DNA of 64,000 bases from Gliomastix tumulicola (GCA_001599755.1 BCHX01000001.1:5456001-5520000), one strand, 5' to 3'; shown: positions 33,607-46,297, counted from the first letter of the stretch. Made by a program: numbers and translations. Notes: generated from the sequence alone by a model not told the origin.

Positions 33607-35851
33607 ATGCTTGCGACCCGGCACTACGATAACCACCACGCTCCCTGGCCGCTCGAGAATCCCAACGAAGCGTCGTCGCGCAGACCTATCAGCCCCCGCA
33701 TGTCGGATCATTACGCTCCATCTCTGTCGACACAGCCTGAGTGGCACGGCGATTATACCTACTCTCAGCCCTCTGAGGAAGTCAGCTTTGCTCATCCCTT
33801 TGAGCGCAACAACCATGGCCTCCCGCAGCTACGAGATTCCCCATCGGCAGCGCAAGACAGAGAGGCTCACAACTCGGTGCGATCGAGAGAGGGGGATAGA
33901 TCACCCCATGGGTCCCATTTGAGTCGCGATCCGGGACAGTCAGCACCTAGGGATATTTCTACTGGCCTAGGACATCAATCACAGCATCATCGCGAATCGG
34001 TCGACTCAGAGTCGCTCCGAGAATCTATCCACGCCGGGCGAGTAGGAGCCATCAATGTGTCCGGGGGAGGCTCCGAGCCCGACGCGCAATTTCGACACCG
34101 GGGCGGTAGTCTCCCAACGCCAGACGAGAGGTTTCCCACACTACGGGAGGAGGATGAAGATGCTATAGATGAGGATGAAGTCTTGGACGGTGAAGGGGAT
34201 CCGCCGCAGCACCCTCAGACTGCCGCCGAGCGCACAGCAGCCCGTCGAAAGATGAAGCGATTCAGGTAACTTTTGACAGCGTGCTACCTCTTGCAGCTTG
34301 ATCCTTCGACTGACACTACTCGCAGGTTGACGCATCAGCAGACGCGATTCCTCATGAGTGAATTCGTGAAACAGCCACATCCTGACGCTGCCCACAGGGA
34401 GAGACTTTCGAGAGAAATCCCAGGCCTCAGCCCTCGGCAGGTTCAGGTATGGTTTCAGAACAGGTTCGTCCACAATGGCGGCAGCGCTCCATCACTCCTT
34501 GGGAGGCTCAAGCTAACCTCAAGTGCAGACGAGCCAAAATCAAGCGTCTCAATGCGGAAGACAGAGATAGGGTCATCAAGATGAGGGCGGTGCCCGAAGA
34601 TTTTGATAACATTCAAGCGCTGCACTCTCCTTATGGGGCAATGAATGGACTTGGGGCGCCTCTCGGTGCCGCTCCTGAGCTTGGAAATGCGCCATACGGA
34701 GAGCACATGGGTCGACCGTTGGTTGTAGATGTTCGGCGACCAGAGTCCGAAGATAACATCTCTCCAACGGGCCTGACCCCGGCATTTGATGGCGTCGGGT
34801 TCAACCACCCCGGAGCCCCTGGCTCAGACCTTATGTCCAGCATGTCATCAGCGGCCAGTGACAGATCCCCCTTTGCGAATCACCTTCAGAATTCTGTCGG
34901 TGGTAGGCCACGGCCACCAAGCACATTCCCTGGCAGGTTGGACAACGGAAGCCAGTTTGGGCCGCCAGGGATGCGTCCTCTACAGCCTCTTCACCTCAGA
35001 GAAGCAACACCGAGACCTCGAGCGGATTCCTTGAACTCACCCCTTCGCGCTGGGATGTCTTGGAAAGGGGAGACACTGGATTATTCACATTATCCCATGG
35101 GTAATAGTACTAGCCCAACGCTGCCAGATCGCCAACAGTCAATGTACCAAATGGGATCACCATCGAACGGCGGTGCTCCGAACTATGGCACGGAAGGCTT
35201 TACTAGTAAGTGGGAGCGGACTCTTTTTTATCCTGACCAGTACTAACCTCCCTCTGAACAGACAATACCTTTCATTCCCCGCACGGCTTGGAATACTCAG
35301 GGCTGCAACACAATAGTCGGAACCGACCACGGCTACGGGCTGCTTCGGCCACTTTCCCTCTCAGCCTAGAGACAAGGACAGACTATCGCCCACCAATGCC
35401 TAGCCAGTCCCCTGTGCATGGCTATTCTGGGCGGAGTGCTGGGGCAACATCGCAATATACAGGCCCATCTATCTACACAACCAGCTACCCTCCTGCACCT
35501 CTGACTGCGCCGATCAGCATGTCGCATCAGAGGCCGTCGAGCTCTCGCGACACGGCACAGGAGCATGCAGAGGCCCAACTAAGCGCCCCCTTGAATGCGC
35601 CCAGCGAATTTACTGCAGCAGCAGGGCACCACACCGCTGCGCCTCATCCGGGAGCGTCACCCTTAAAGGAGTCTTTTGTCGGCAGCGGAATGCCGTACGG
35701 ACACAATCATGAGAAGCCCCCCAGCTACGACCATGAAGTTGGTGGAGAGATGCTTCAACGAAAGTCGAGTTTTGCAGTACAAGTGGCAGCTCCCCAGGAG
35801 GGTCACATGCCCGTGACTCAACCTCATACATTTGACCACAGTACGACATGA
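33607..35851 (+). CDS. HTF1: Homeodomain transcription factor, HTF1-like
   Basis: Nuclear DNA-binding regulator. Exons 33607-34265, 34326-34463, 34529-35205 and 35262-35851 give 2064 bases, 687 residues. The homeodomain spans about residues 213-275: RLTHQQTRFLMSEFVKQPHP, helix 2 AAHRERLSREI and the recognition helix LSPRQVQVWFQNRRAKIKR. Introns 1 and 2 both split arginine codons (AG|G and AG|A), at the start of the domain and inside the WFQNRR motif. The N-terminal 200 residues are Ser/His-rich with an acidic patch (REEDEDAIDEDEVLDGEGD, about 175-195). The region after the domain (MRAVPEDFDNIQALHSPYG) is conserved in my memory of the Magnaporthe and Fusarium Htf1 proteins needed for conidiogenesis, which is why I use that name with reserve. 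The huge upstream region fits a developmental regulator. Confidence 0.85.
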
Positions 35852-38326
35852 TTATTGATGAAACGCAGCGCGTCAGCGACACTAGATCATACGTTCAGAG
35901 CCGGATGCTTTTATCGGCTTTCAGCATTGCTACACCTTTGCAGCCATTGACTTGAACGGGTATGTCCGTTCCAGAGCCGCCATTCTGGGTTGGGTAATTG
36001 GCTGGTCTGAAGTTACATGGCCTGGGATACTGATATCTTTTGATGTCATGATGATTTTTCCCCCTCTCTTCTCTCTGTCCTTCTCTCAACTCTTGGTATT
36101 GTTTGAAATTATTTTGCCTTTTATCTCCTTTTATTAGATGAGTTTGAATAGGTCTTACGGGAACAGCACACGAATGCCGTGGACGGCTAGAGATGGACAC
36201 TGATTTTGATACTGGGATGCGATGGGATGGGTGGTTAAAACGAGGGCTAATATGGGACTTCTGGGTTGTCCCTGTGTTTGTTCATTTATTCAACATCTTC
36301 TCCCTTGTTTCTTTAATAGGCTTTTTGCTGGGTTTCTACCATTTACGTGGTTCTGGCGATATCGGTATTGACATGTCAGGTTCCTTTATTTGATCAAGGG
36401 ATGGTAGGGATGATTTAAGGAATGGCATCAAGCTGAAGCCCCCTAGGATACTCGCATTCGGCGCGGACTGACGCCGGGCTGGCCTGGTGCCTTCTGGCGA
36501 GCAAAATGAAGTCGAGACATAAACCGAGGTTCGGGGTTATGATAGCACGAAACGTCTTGCTACACGACAATGATAATGGTTTCTATCATAAGAGTGGCAT
36601 GTTAGTCGTGATCCCTGATGCTATCTACGTTATGCCGTGAGAAACTTTAGGATTTGGACGAGCTAAATATCAGGAAATGCCTATTCTTTGTCCCCAGAGA
36701 GCCGAGTGGTTCTTGACCTGTAGTGAAACAGGACATGAACTGCAACCAAGGCAGTCGGTTTACCAGATGTGAGAAGAATATCATCACGAAGCACGTCTAA
36801 TCCCGGATAGTAAGAAAGAAAGTGATGCCATCTGTGCTCACCTCCGTGTTATGTAGGGCAACTATTGTTGCTGTGGCATTGACAGATTATGCTGTCTCAG
36901 GCTCCCTTTGTAGCTGTGGAACTGAGCCACGCGCGCCCCTGGCTACAATTTCCTACCTCGCGCATAGCTTCAGGGCGCGCGACGAGGGGCAGGGCGGAGA
37001 TTTCTTCGAGTCTTGAGCGACCTTGACTGATGGATCGAGTCGCAGCGAGTCGAGGCGGGGGGCGATTCAGTAACAGCACCAAGCGAGAAGGGCGAATATA
37101 ATGTCACTTGCATCAGGTCATCACCGCATCATGGGAAGCCGCACAATGGGGCCCTCGTGATGATGGTTTTAGGCAAGGTTGATTTTGAGGTTTTTTTCTC
37201 GACCTTTTGGGCCCGACGAATTCACCAGCAGCATGGAATTGAACGGAGTCATGGTAAGCTGGTGCGAATTTGTGTTGCGAACCCGGCGGTCTTACAAGTG
37301 TTAAAGAGAAAAAAAGGGAAAGGGCAGAAATGAGGTGGGAAAAAAATGCAAGTTGATTTATCAGATGCGGGGTCACGTGAGGGCCAATCGACAGCGAGAT
37401 GGTATCCACTCAAGCCACCCTTTCTGCGTCTGCATCTGGTGGTGTGTGCGTGTGGGTATCTGTCCGTATTTGGGGGTGTGGCTGGAAGCTTACAGCGGAG
37501 GGAGTTGAGGTTGAGGTGAGGTTGAAGTTAGGCGGGTTAGCGAGGTTTAGTTGGGTGGTGGCTGCTGTATTATGGTGGGTGCACTGTCGATTGTGGAGGG
37601 GGCTCCAGCTGATTGTGTGTTGGACTCGCTAACGCCACGCCCTTTGTTTCCGCGCGCCCTCGCAGTGGCTCGCTGTGGGCTCTGTGGAGGAATGTACCTT
37701 CTCGCACTGGCGCGGGCAGGCGGTACCTCCGCTCCCTGCCTGTGAGTTGTTTGCGCTTGGCAATTGCCTGCACTTGCCTGCACCTGCCTGCACTTTGCCT
37801 CGTCTTTCAGGCCGAAGTTTCCCTCAATCCTCCACTCCACCCTCCTTCCGGTCAAGCATCATCCGCCCATTTGCCCATCACCACCTTGACCCGACCTTCG
37901 CATTCCCCAACCTCAATCACCAACAACCCCCGACTCTACCACCGAGACCTACGATTTTCCTCTCTCCGATCCTTACGACAGCGGCGGCGCTCTTGCCACT
38001 CACCACCTATTATACCCGAATCACGAAGCGATTCCCTTACGATCATTCCAGCGCCGCTTTTTTCTCCTCCCCCCCCAAGCGAAGTGAAAAAACAACCGGG
38101 AAACAAAGGCCAGGGCGACCGGTGGATGACGACCTGCTGAGCGGTTCCGAAGCGGCACCTTGGTCGGTGGCCTTGGGCGCGACTCTGCCAAAGCCAGCGC
38201 CTCCGCCAACGGCTCCTAGTCCACGCCCTCGCCTCGGCCGCAACAAACGCCCCCGAGAAACACATTCATTCATTCATTCATTCAACCGCCTTGGACGCCG
38301 ACAAAGAAAACAAAGGGCTCAACACC
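35852..38326. other. Intergenic, HTF1-like 3' UTR and MED19 upstream region
   Basis: About 2.5 kb. From about 37800 the plus strand turns pyrimidine-rich, as expected for a MED19 leader. Open frames at 37613-38607 overlap this leader and have low-complexity translations without family resemblance. A CATT repeat is at 38263-38284. Confidence 0.45.
38263..38284. repeat. (CATT) tetranucleotide repeat
   Basis: Five CATT copies ending 43 bases before the MED19 ATG, in the presumed 5' UTR. Confidence 0.85.
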
Positions 38327-39562
38327 ATGTCGTTCCACCCTACGACTCCTCAGAGCCCCTCTCAAGTATCCGTTCCAACCCCTTCCGACGCCACCGCGGC
38401 ACACTGTCTCGCGAGTTCCATGAGCCAGGCCACGACATTACCGACACCAGCACACAGCGTCAACGGCAGCGCATCCCAGCAAGACATCGCCATGGCCGAC
38501 GAGTCGCCGAACAAGCGCAAGCGCTCCCTCGAGGACGACGGCGAACGCGATGCGAAGAAGGTTCACCTTGGCGACCACCGACTCGACTTCGACGAACTCC
38601 ACATTGACGTGGGCGAGAAGTATCTTCTCTGCCAGATCCGTAAGACTCCCTCTTCGCTGCCCTCTTCCGCTCCCCCGCCGCCTTCACTGGTCTGGCGGAG
38701 CTGGATCTCGACAGTCGTGGGGAAGCTTTGTGCGAAGATGAAACTTGTGTGTGTGTGAATTGATTTTTGTTAACATGGTTTTTTTTTCAATCGACAACAG
38801 CGCATCCTCCGTCGCTCCCTCGAACATCGGAAGACTTGTACGAGATGTTTAACCTGACCGATCTTGCGGCCGAAGTAGCGCGAGAGAAGCCCAACGGCGA
38901 GAAGAACGCATTGCGAAAAACATTCAAGGGTCACATGAAGCGCTTAGGGGTCGCTGGACAGTTTGAGCCGCACAAGAAGCCCGAAGGCGCGCCGTCAGAA
39001 TTCCTCGCCATGCTCCAGGTACCGGACTTAGAATGGAGCGTACACCACGTCAAGGGCCGAGAAATCGAGGACGGACTACCAGAAACGACGCTTGCCAGCC
39101 TAGGCCGGGCCATGACCATGTCCAAAGGTGTAGTACCGAAAGAGGTCTGGGATACGTCAGTGCTCGGGGATCTCGCCCCGATATCTGGCGACGCCCACAA
39201 GATCTCGGCCAAGCCCAACACGCCCGGCACGCCTTTGACATCAATGCCGACCAACACCAGCCGTCCGAAGCCTCATCTAGCCGCCGGTCAGGATCCGACG
39301 CGGCCAAAACGAAGCATCAAGAAGCGCGCTTACGGTGACAGTAGCTTTGAGGGCTACGGTGAGGGCTTCCCAGACGACGACGCAGGGTACTCGACAGGTG
39401 ACGGAGAAGCAGGGCAGAAGCGACGGAAGAAGGTGAGCACGGCCTCGCCTCTCTGGATTCAGTGATTCTTGTCTAATCACGCTATAGAATCCTGGAACCG
39501 CTTCGCCGTACCCGAATCCAATGCGCCAGCAAAGCTACGGCCCTGGTATGGTTGGGGCATAA
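38327..39562 (+). CDS. MED19: Mediator of RNA polymerase II transcription subunit 19 (Rox3)
   Basis: Head-module-linked Mediator subunit that connects activators to RNA polymerase II. Exons 38327-38639, 38801-39432 and 39488-39562 give 1020 bases, 339 residues. The N-terminus (MSFHPTTPQSPSQVS) is disordered and Ser/Thr/Pro-rich; a basic NKRKRSLEDDGERDAKKVH segment follows. The Rox3 core reads LHIDVGEKYLLCQIPHP across the first junction, then TSEDLYEMFNLTDLAAEVAR and EKNALRKTFKGHMKRLGV. A basic PKRSIKKRAYGD patch and the final PNPMRQQSYGPGMVGA exon are also typical. The first intron (161 bases) is longer than most here and carries a T-run before its acceptor. Confidence 0.92.
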
Positions 39563-40708
39563 CTTCTCTACACATCCTCGTCGACGATCCGCCTCCGCCT
39601 TCGCGTCCTGTCTCACCACCCGCATACACGCTCTCTCGAATTTTTGCATGGTTTTCGCTCTCCTTTACTTGTTCAGAGGCCGGCACTCGCCGAGCCAGTT
39701 AATACGACCCGCCTACGAGATCGAGGTTCTTTTATTCGCCCACGGTATTTATTTCGACAAACATAAGGGCAGGAAGGGGAAAATGGTATTTCGGTTGATA
39801 ACTTGTACAGGACATCTTGACGACATATGATGGAAGGCGGTCCAATCAAGGGAGGGCAGGAACCGCCTCATATCTTTTCTTTTCTCCCCAACCCCTTTTC
39901 TTTACCCCCCTTTCCCCCTCCCCCAAACCCAGACAGATCCAGACGGGTCGAGGGTTTCAGGGCTATCGTCGGACGATAGTCCCTGTGTTCTTGCATTTTC
40001 CTGGTCTTTTTTTTTCCCTTCTTCCTTTACTAGCATGGCGTTCATCGGTTGAACACTACAACCTACGGCCAGACAAAAAGGGTGGCCCCCGTTTATTGGA
40101 CAGGGAGGTTCTCGTCATTACCTTGTGTTTTTCTTTCCTCGGTTTGTCTTTTTCTACTTCGGCTTGCCCTTGTTACCGCGGGGTACCTCGGCCAGGCGGT
40201 GTTGTGGTAGATACCATTTAGAGTTACAATTGACGCCTGGCGGACAGCGATTGAATCAATGTCTCTGCAATTTCATTGTGAAGTTTTGAGGTCAAGGTGG
40301 CGTTATCTGCGTTGATGGCGCTCTTGGGGACGTGTGACTATCTTGTTGAGCCAGGCATTGAGGTCATTCATACATACACCTTAGTATAGAGCAAGAAGCC
40401 CTGATATTCAGTCCATTTTAACCTGCGGTCCCTAGTATTTTGTCCCGCTTGCCGATACATAAGTACATACATACACAAACGCGCCAAAATACAAAGCAGC
40501 CTGTGAGGACGAACCTGAAGGAGGCAAGAATCGCAGCGCATGTGGTCATTCTTCAAGATCTTGGTACTCATAGAATCGTCCAGAACATATTAATCAGCTC
40601 TGAGGAATTGCAAAAACCCAGAACGCACAATTAGTTTGCCATCCCGTGCAGACACCATCAGAAAGGAAATCAAAAACAGGGGACCAAAAAAAAGTCAAAG
40701 CATCAAAG
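39563..40708. other. Convergent intergenic region
   Basis: About 1.15 kb between the MED19 stop and the stop of the Zn-cluster gene. It should contain two 3' UTRs. Poly-pyrimidine stretches occur at 39880-39930 and 40005-40025. No gene is supported. Confidence 0.5.
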
Positions 40709-43700
40709 TCATTGCTGATGCAACTGCCCGTCGTCACCAAACCTTCCATTCTCAACAGTCGGGTACGCACCGCCGCTCAGCTCGGCCCAGTTCCAGTCGA
40801 GATTCATCGGCAACGCGAAGAGATCCTGCGGCAAGAGCGGCTGCTGAAACGGCACGCCCATGCCTAATGGTGGCGACTCCTGCGCCGTGAAGCCGTTCAT
40901 GCCGACAAAAGAGTCAAAGTCGCCATTTTGGGCTATCGAGTAGTCGGGCTGCCAGCCGGTGGAAGGCGTGCTGTGTATAGAGTTGTTGAGCGGGCTGTAC
41001 GGCGTGTGGTGATCGGGTCTCCGGTGCGGAGAGAGACTGTTGCCGTTGTTCTGGTAGGCGCTCGGGTTCATGGAAGGGGTAGCTGTTGCGGTCGAGGCGG
41101 CCGTTGACGGACGCGGCGTTTGGGATGACGATACTGGCGTCGGCTTTTGCGCTGTGCCCGCTGCCGCCGCTGTTGCGGCCGCTGCAGCTGCACCTGCAGC
41201 GGCACCTGCAGCGGCAGGTCCGCCAGGATGTAGGTTGGCCATTGACGCTGCCTTGCCAGGTGTCTCTGGGTTCTTCCGTTTGCGACGAGGCTCCTTCTCG
41301 GCCTTTTCGATGACAATTCCGGCAATCCGCTCGAACTCGGCGCAGACGCCCAGCATGCGGTTGACACCACCAGACTCCGCCTCTTGGCCTAACATTGACA
41401 GGAACTGTACCACCATGCTCATCAAGCGAGCATCACTCTTCGCTTTCGTATCCAGAGGGTTGTTGATGATATTCGCGAACAAGGTCATCAGCGCGGAAAC
41501 CGGGAAGTATAGGATCATCCTAGAAGGGGAACCTGTCAGCATAAGCCAGTAAGGGACGATGAAGTCACACAGCACGTACCACACGCAGTTGTTGTCCCCT
41601 TGGGGAATGTACTTGAGCAGGGCAATCGATGCCCGAGCCGCTGCGGTACACAGAGCACTCGAAGAGTACACTCTCGGGTTGAGTGCTTTGCTGTTCAAGC
41701 CTTGAACCGCATAGTTGAACAGTCTGCTGGTCCAGAAACCGTGGTTGACAGACATTCGATGTATCGTCGTCAGGCAGTTGTAGTAGGCAAAGTGAAGCAT
41801 GACCACATGCAAGATGAGGGGCGTATGGTTGGCCTTGATCTCATGTTCCGGCCGGAACTCGACGGGAATGCTGTCCTTCCACTCCTCCAGCTCCTGGTCC
41901 AGCTCGCCGATCGCATTGAGGAGCTCTCCGTCGGATTGCTTCGAGGCTTTCGTCGAGTAGAGACGATTGTAGACCTTGCTCTCGATGACTGAGAACTCGC
42001 ACATGGTACGGAACAGATTCATCTTGCTCCTGCCATCGGCCAGGGGAATATTCCCGATATTGTCTGCCGGGTCGGCATCCGGAAGCTCCACCGTCATATC
42101 GTCATCATCCTGCGCCGGGGGCCGGCCGGACCGGAGACACAAGTCCTTGTCCAGCATATAAGCGATCCAGAACACCCTCTTCCGCTGCTCGACCTCGATG
42201 GGGTTTAGGTTGAATCCTGTCACTCGCTTGTGTAACCCAATGTTGTGCGACAGTCTGATCGCTGCAGCCACCAAGACAAAGCTCGGCTGCGGGTTCGGCG
42301 TGCCTTGCATGAACAGGGCGATGCCGATCAAGGCCTGGACACTGAGAAGGTCGGTGTTGCGCAAGGTCAGCTCAGCGAAAACGCCCATAGCATTCTTGAT
42401 ATGGCCCCACGCCTTGTCGTCTTCATCCTCAGGAACGAGGTTGCTCATGACGCGCAACCGGTGAGAAATGGCCAGGGCGCAGTTGAGACTAGCCCACCAT
42501 CCAGAGCCTTCGTAAGGATCGTCCGAGTATTGGCGCTCGACCAGGTGCATGAAAGTCGGCTGATGAAACAGCGGACACATGCAGTTGAAGTTCTCAAAGT
42601 AGTCCTTCAGTAGCGAGAGTGCTACTTCCTTGGGCGGTAGAGGACGGAAGACGGGTCGTCGGAACACATCCTGGAAAACCTCTGGCTTCCAATTCGTCCA
42701 TTTGTGATCGTCGACTGACACTTCCGAGATCATGTGCTGGAATGAGTCATCGCCAGTCTTAGTGTTCACCCATTGAATTCCCTTGGGCGAGAAGATGGAA
42801 AATCCGGAAGATGAGCCTGGAAAGGGTCAGCAAGCCAGTGGTATCAGATCAAGAGGGCGAACACCTACCAATGTATCTCGTCTCCCCGGACTGATTCGTG
42901 ACGAGTGAGCACATCATCTCCGAGAGATTCTCCAGCTGTTCCTCTTCATCATCCTCAACAGTTACCGCAGATAGTCTACGCGAGCTCTCCTTCTCCTTGG
43001 CCGTTTCTTTGTCCTTGCTGAGATCTGGAGAATCATGCGTACTGTAAGGCGTGGCAGTAGAACCGTCCTTAGCCGAGGCTGCTTGCTCGGGCGAGGTTGG
43101 CGCAGAAGCGACAGAGGACGAGTCCTGGCGAGACTGAGCATTCTTCTCGGATAGCCTCTTCTCCAGAGCGCCTAGATCGGTTTCGCCCTCCTCATCCAGA
43201 AGCCCTAAAACGACATCATCAGTTCAGTACGGCTCGCTCCCCGGCAAGTGTCCGCCATGAGTCAATGCCTACCTGACAATCTCAGGACCTGCTCCATGCG
43301 CAGCAGCCGATTCTCCAGGCCTTCAATGTACTTGGCACTATAAGAATATCACCTGTCAGCATCGTCGCTCCTCATCTCAACCAGTGTCCACGGTGCGTAT
43401 TTACCCCTTGGGAGGCTGTCGCTTCTTCTCAGCCGGCGTGAAGACGCAGTCCGTCTTGTAGTTCAGACACTGCGTGCACGACGGCATCTTGCCGTCACAC
43501 TTGATCTTCTTCTTGCGACACGTATCGCATGCCTGGATGATGAAACCAACACGTCAGCAAACCCAGCTCTCTCGAAGACCTCGCGTGTATATGTCCTTTG
43601 CACCGCTCCCTTCCATCCCTTACCCTGGCTATCCTCCTCCTCTTCGGATCCTGGGGATCGTCGAAGAACATGTGGGAGTCGAACATCTGCGAGGCAATGT

Positions 43701-43818
43701 CGGGCGGCAGGTGCTGCATGTCGGCGCCGCCGAAGCCCCCGAAGAACTGGGGAGGCGGATGGTTCATCGGCGGCGGTGGCGGGCCTGTGCCAGGCATTCG
43801 GAAGTTGAAGTGGTCCAT
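40709..43818 (-). CDS. Zn(II)2Cys6 transcription factor, FarA/CTF1-like
   Basis: Fungal activator with an N-terminal zinc cluster and the fungal-specific TF domain. Six exons: 43818-43624, 43532-43405, 43337-43273, 43204-42869, 42816-41580 and 41519-40709, total 2772 bases, 923 residues. The cluster at residues 67-94 has C-x2-C-x6-C-x6-C-x2-C-x6-C spacing (ACDTCRKKKIKCDGKMP, then CTQCLNYKTDC), followed by KKRQPPKGAKYIEGLENRL, a linker and short coiled coil. The regulatory domain includes LLKDYFENFNCMCPLFHQPT and KRVFWIAYMLDKDLCLRSGR. An Ala-rich tract (about residue 765-790) lies in the C-terminal linker. The wording around the cluster resembles my memory of FarA/CTF1 fatty-acid regulators; the exact paralogue is unsure, so no symbol is given. 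The fifth intron (41520-41579) is 60 bases with no stop, so readthrough keeps frame. Confidence 0.85.
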
Positions 43819-44510
43819 GGTGGAAGGAAAGGCGATCGCGCGCGCTGTGTCGACGGGGTCAGGCGGTAATCAATCGCGGGTTGCTGAACGTGTCAGGGGC
43901 GTGATGACGCCTCCCGGCTTCCTCGACGACGAGTATGAGGTGAAGAAACCCAATGCTGACCGCTTGTCGGGTATGTATGTAAGATTCGTCCAGCTGGTGG
44001 TTGGCAGCGACGGGGCTCGCGGGGAGGGATAGCTGAGACACTGGGCGGTGGTGGTGTGAGACCTAAGGTGATCAAGTCCGCTAGGTACTGGTAGTGTACA
44101 GCTCAAATAGAAGCCAGGCGTGATCGACGGTGCTTAGGAAAGGATCATACGCAATGGGTAGGAAGGGGGGGAAAAAGTACAGTGAGCAGGGAAAGGCAAG
44201 ATGGAAGGAGTTGGAGAAGGGTTTAAGTTAATAGGACAAGCCGCGATATGATTAGCAATCGATGCACCTCAGTCGCAACTTCGGGCAGAAGGTCCAACCC
44301 GGTCCAAGCCTTCCCACGTTGGTGACAGTGGAGACTTTTGGCAATAACGGCTGGCTGGGGGAGCTTCTAGCAGTCCTTACCAGAGTTACCTTTGGTGCAT
44401 GTACATCACTGCCACCTCACGTTAGGAGGCGCTACCGGGGCTAAAAGTAGCTTCAAGCCCGCTGGAAGTGGAAGACGCCAGCCAGAAAGTGGGCTCCCTC
44501 TGACAGTTCG

Positions 44511-44528
44511 CACGCGCGCGCGCGCGCG
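44511..44528. repeat. Alternating CG/GC run
   Basis: About 18 bases of alternating C and G in non-coding DNA between two genes; of the type that can form left-handed Z-DNA. Confidence 0.8.
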
Positions 44529-45316
44529 GTGTGAGTGCCAGTTCCAGTTGGTGGACTTTGGGTGGAAGTCCAGCAAAAAAAGCCAAAGCAAAGGAACCTC
44601 CGGGTCAGATTCCCATTTCACCCGCATTGCACATGCCAGGCCACTGGGGTTTCAAGAACAGGTGAAAAGGGTATCACAATTCCCCAATCACCAAAGACAT
44701 GCATGCATACGTATGTCAAGCCGGCCTGATCCCCCCTCCCCGATGATGTGAGGTGAGGTGAGGTCAGACCTTGCAACGGGTACCTGGCATTCGCCGCACC
44801 TTTTGTCCTCGCACAAGTAATTTGCGGACATAAGACGAAAAGAGACCCCCTCCCAAGACAAGGTACCACACCTGGGCCGCCCTTATTTTCCGCGTCAGGG
44901 CCTGCCTGCAGCGACGACTGCCTGAGCGGGTTGGGAGGGAACCACTGACAGTGTGGCGCAGACCCTTGGAAGCTGCATAGCCAAAGCCCGACTCTCAGAC
45001 CACGGGTTCCCCAGCTTCCGTGTCGCCCCAGAATCCGCAAATATCCCTTTGCCCAGCACCGCAATGTAATAATCCTCATCAATTACGTGGTGCATCGTCG
45101 GGAGGGGAGAGGTGGGAGGCCCCAATTTGGAGAAAGGTGCTTTTGGAAGGGAGGGGAGAGGAGAGCCATGTCATCTTTCGGAGCAAACTGCGAACTGAGA
45201 AGTGAGGAATCCAATCACTACGCAGCCCCGCACACCTTCTGACATCAGCGATACGGCAATTAGAAGCCAAGTACCTGCGTACCTCCCGCTATCTTATTAG
45301 TACCTACTCCGTAGTA

Positions 45317-45360
45317 CTAAGTAGTAGTAGTAGTCGTAGTATACTACTACTATACTTAGA
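45317..45360. repeat. Imperfect palindrome built from TAG/CTA triplets
   Basis: TAAGTAGTAGTAGTAG on the left faces CTACTACTATACTTA on the right, with further TAG triplets after it to about 45372. The arms can pair with few mismatches. Confidence 0.75.
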
Positions 45361-46297
45361 GTAGTAGTATAGGAGAAGTACTGGGTGCATGAAAGCGCCT
45401 ACAACCACGACACTCACTTCACGGGAAGACTGAAAAGCGAAAGCACCGAATACGTCTGAAAATTCACGACGGAACTTGCCATCTCTCCGACCCGAAGCTT
45501 TTGTTCTTCGTGCGTCTGGCTCTCGCCAGGAGCGCGAAACGTGCTCTAAAACGCACCCGGTTTCGACAAACCCTCGGAGGAGACACTGTTCTCGAGCGAG
45601 GGTCGTTGAAAGAAAAAGAAAAAACTTCAAACAGTTTCAGTGCCTGGCCTTATCAGACGTCGCTCGGATGTCTCCAGCGGAGTTTTCTAGCGGAGAGTTT
45701 CAGGTTGGCGGACAATTCTTAATGCTCGCTTGCTGCTCTCCATCAAACAAGACACTCTTCTGAAGCACCCATCAAGTGATGATTTATGCACATTCAACCG
45801 TATATCATTTCCTCATGTCCAAGACGTCTATTATTCATCTATCAACAAGAATAGATCTAATGTCCCCCTCCACATATCCCTTTTGTCAACCGAGATAGTC
45901 TCTCTCGGGCCATAAAATACGTTGGTCAAATATATATAGAGAAGGTAAGATGAGGTAAGATATGCAAGGAGATCGAATCTGACGGGATCAGAGTGTAGGT
46001 AGGACCAAGCAGATAAAGCAACCATAAGGCAGGGCCTCCCGCTCAGAAGAAGAGTCTAGCCCGTTGAAAGATCACAAAAGTGCCCAATTCAAAAACGCCG
46101 AATCTTGTGCTCTCATGACTGTGAGCAGAGCTCATCGCATCGTGCCGATGCAGAGGAATGTACAGATAGGAAAGGGGTGAAATATCGAGTCGGATAAAGA
46201 GGGTGAATGAGTGACGATGAAGAGAGAATACATGACTGTAAAGGATCGTAGAGTGGCATGAGATTTTGCCTCTCGGAGGTAGGGTCCAGGCCTAGGC

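Larger units (their letters stand above)
43819..46297. other. Intergenic region upstream of the Zn-cluster gene
   Basis: About 2.5 kb containing the Zn-cluster gene's promoter and the 3' UTR of the mucin-like gene. It has a (CG) run at 44511-44528, AGGTG pentamers near 44749-44764, and a TAG/CTA palindrome at 45317-45360. No gene is supported. Confidence 0.45.

Noticed and set aside
37675..38607. Open frame (310 codons) ahead of MED19
   Set aside because: It runs through the pyrimidine-rich leader and overlaps MED19 exon 1 in another frame; Pro/Ser/Arg-rich with no family.
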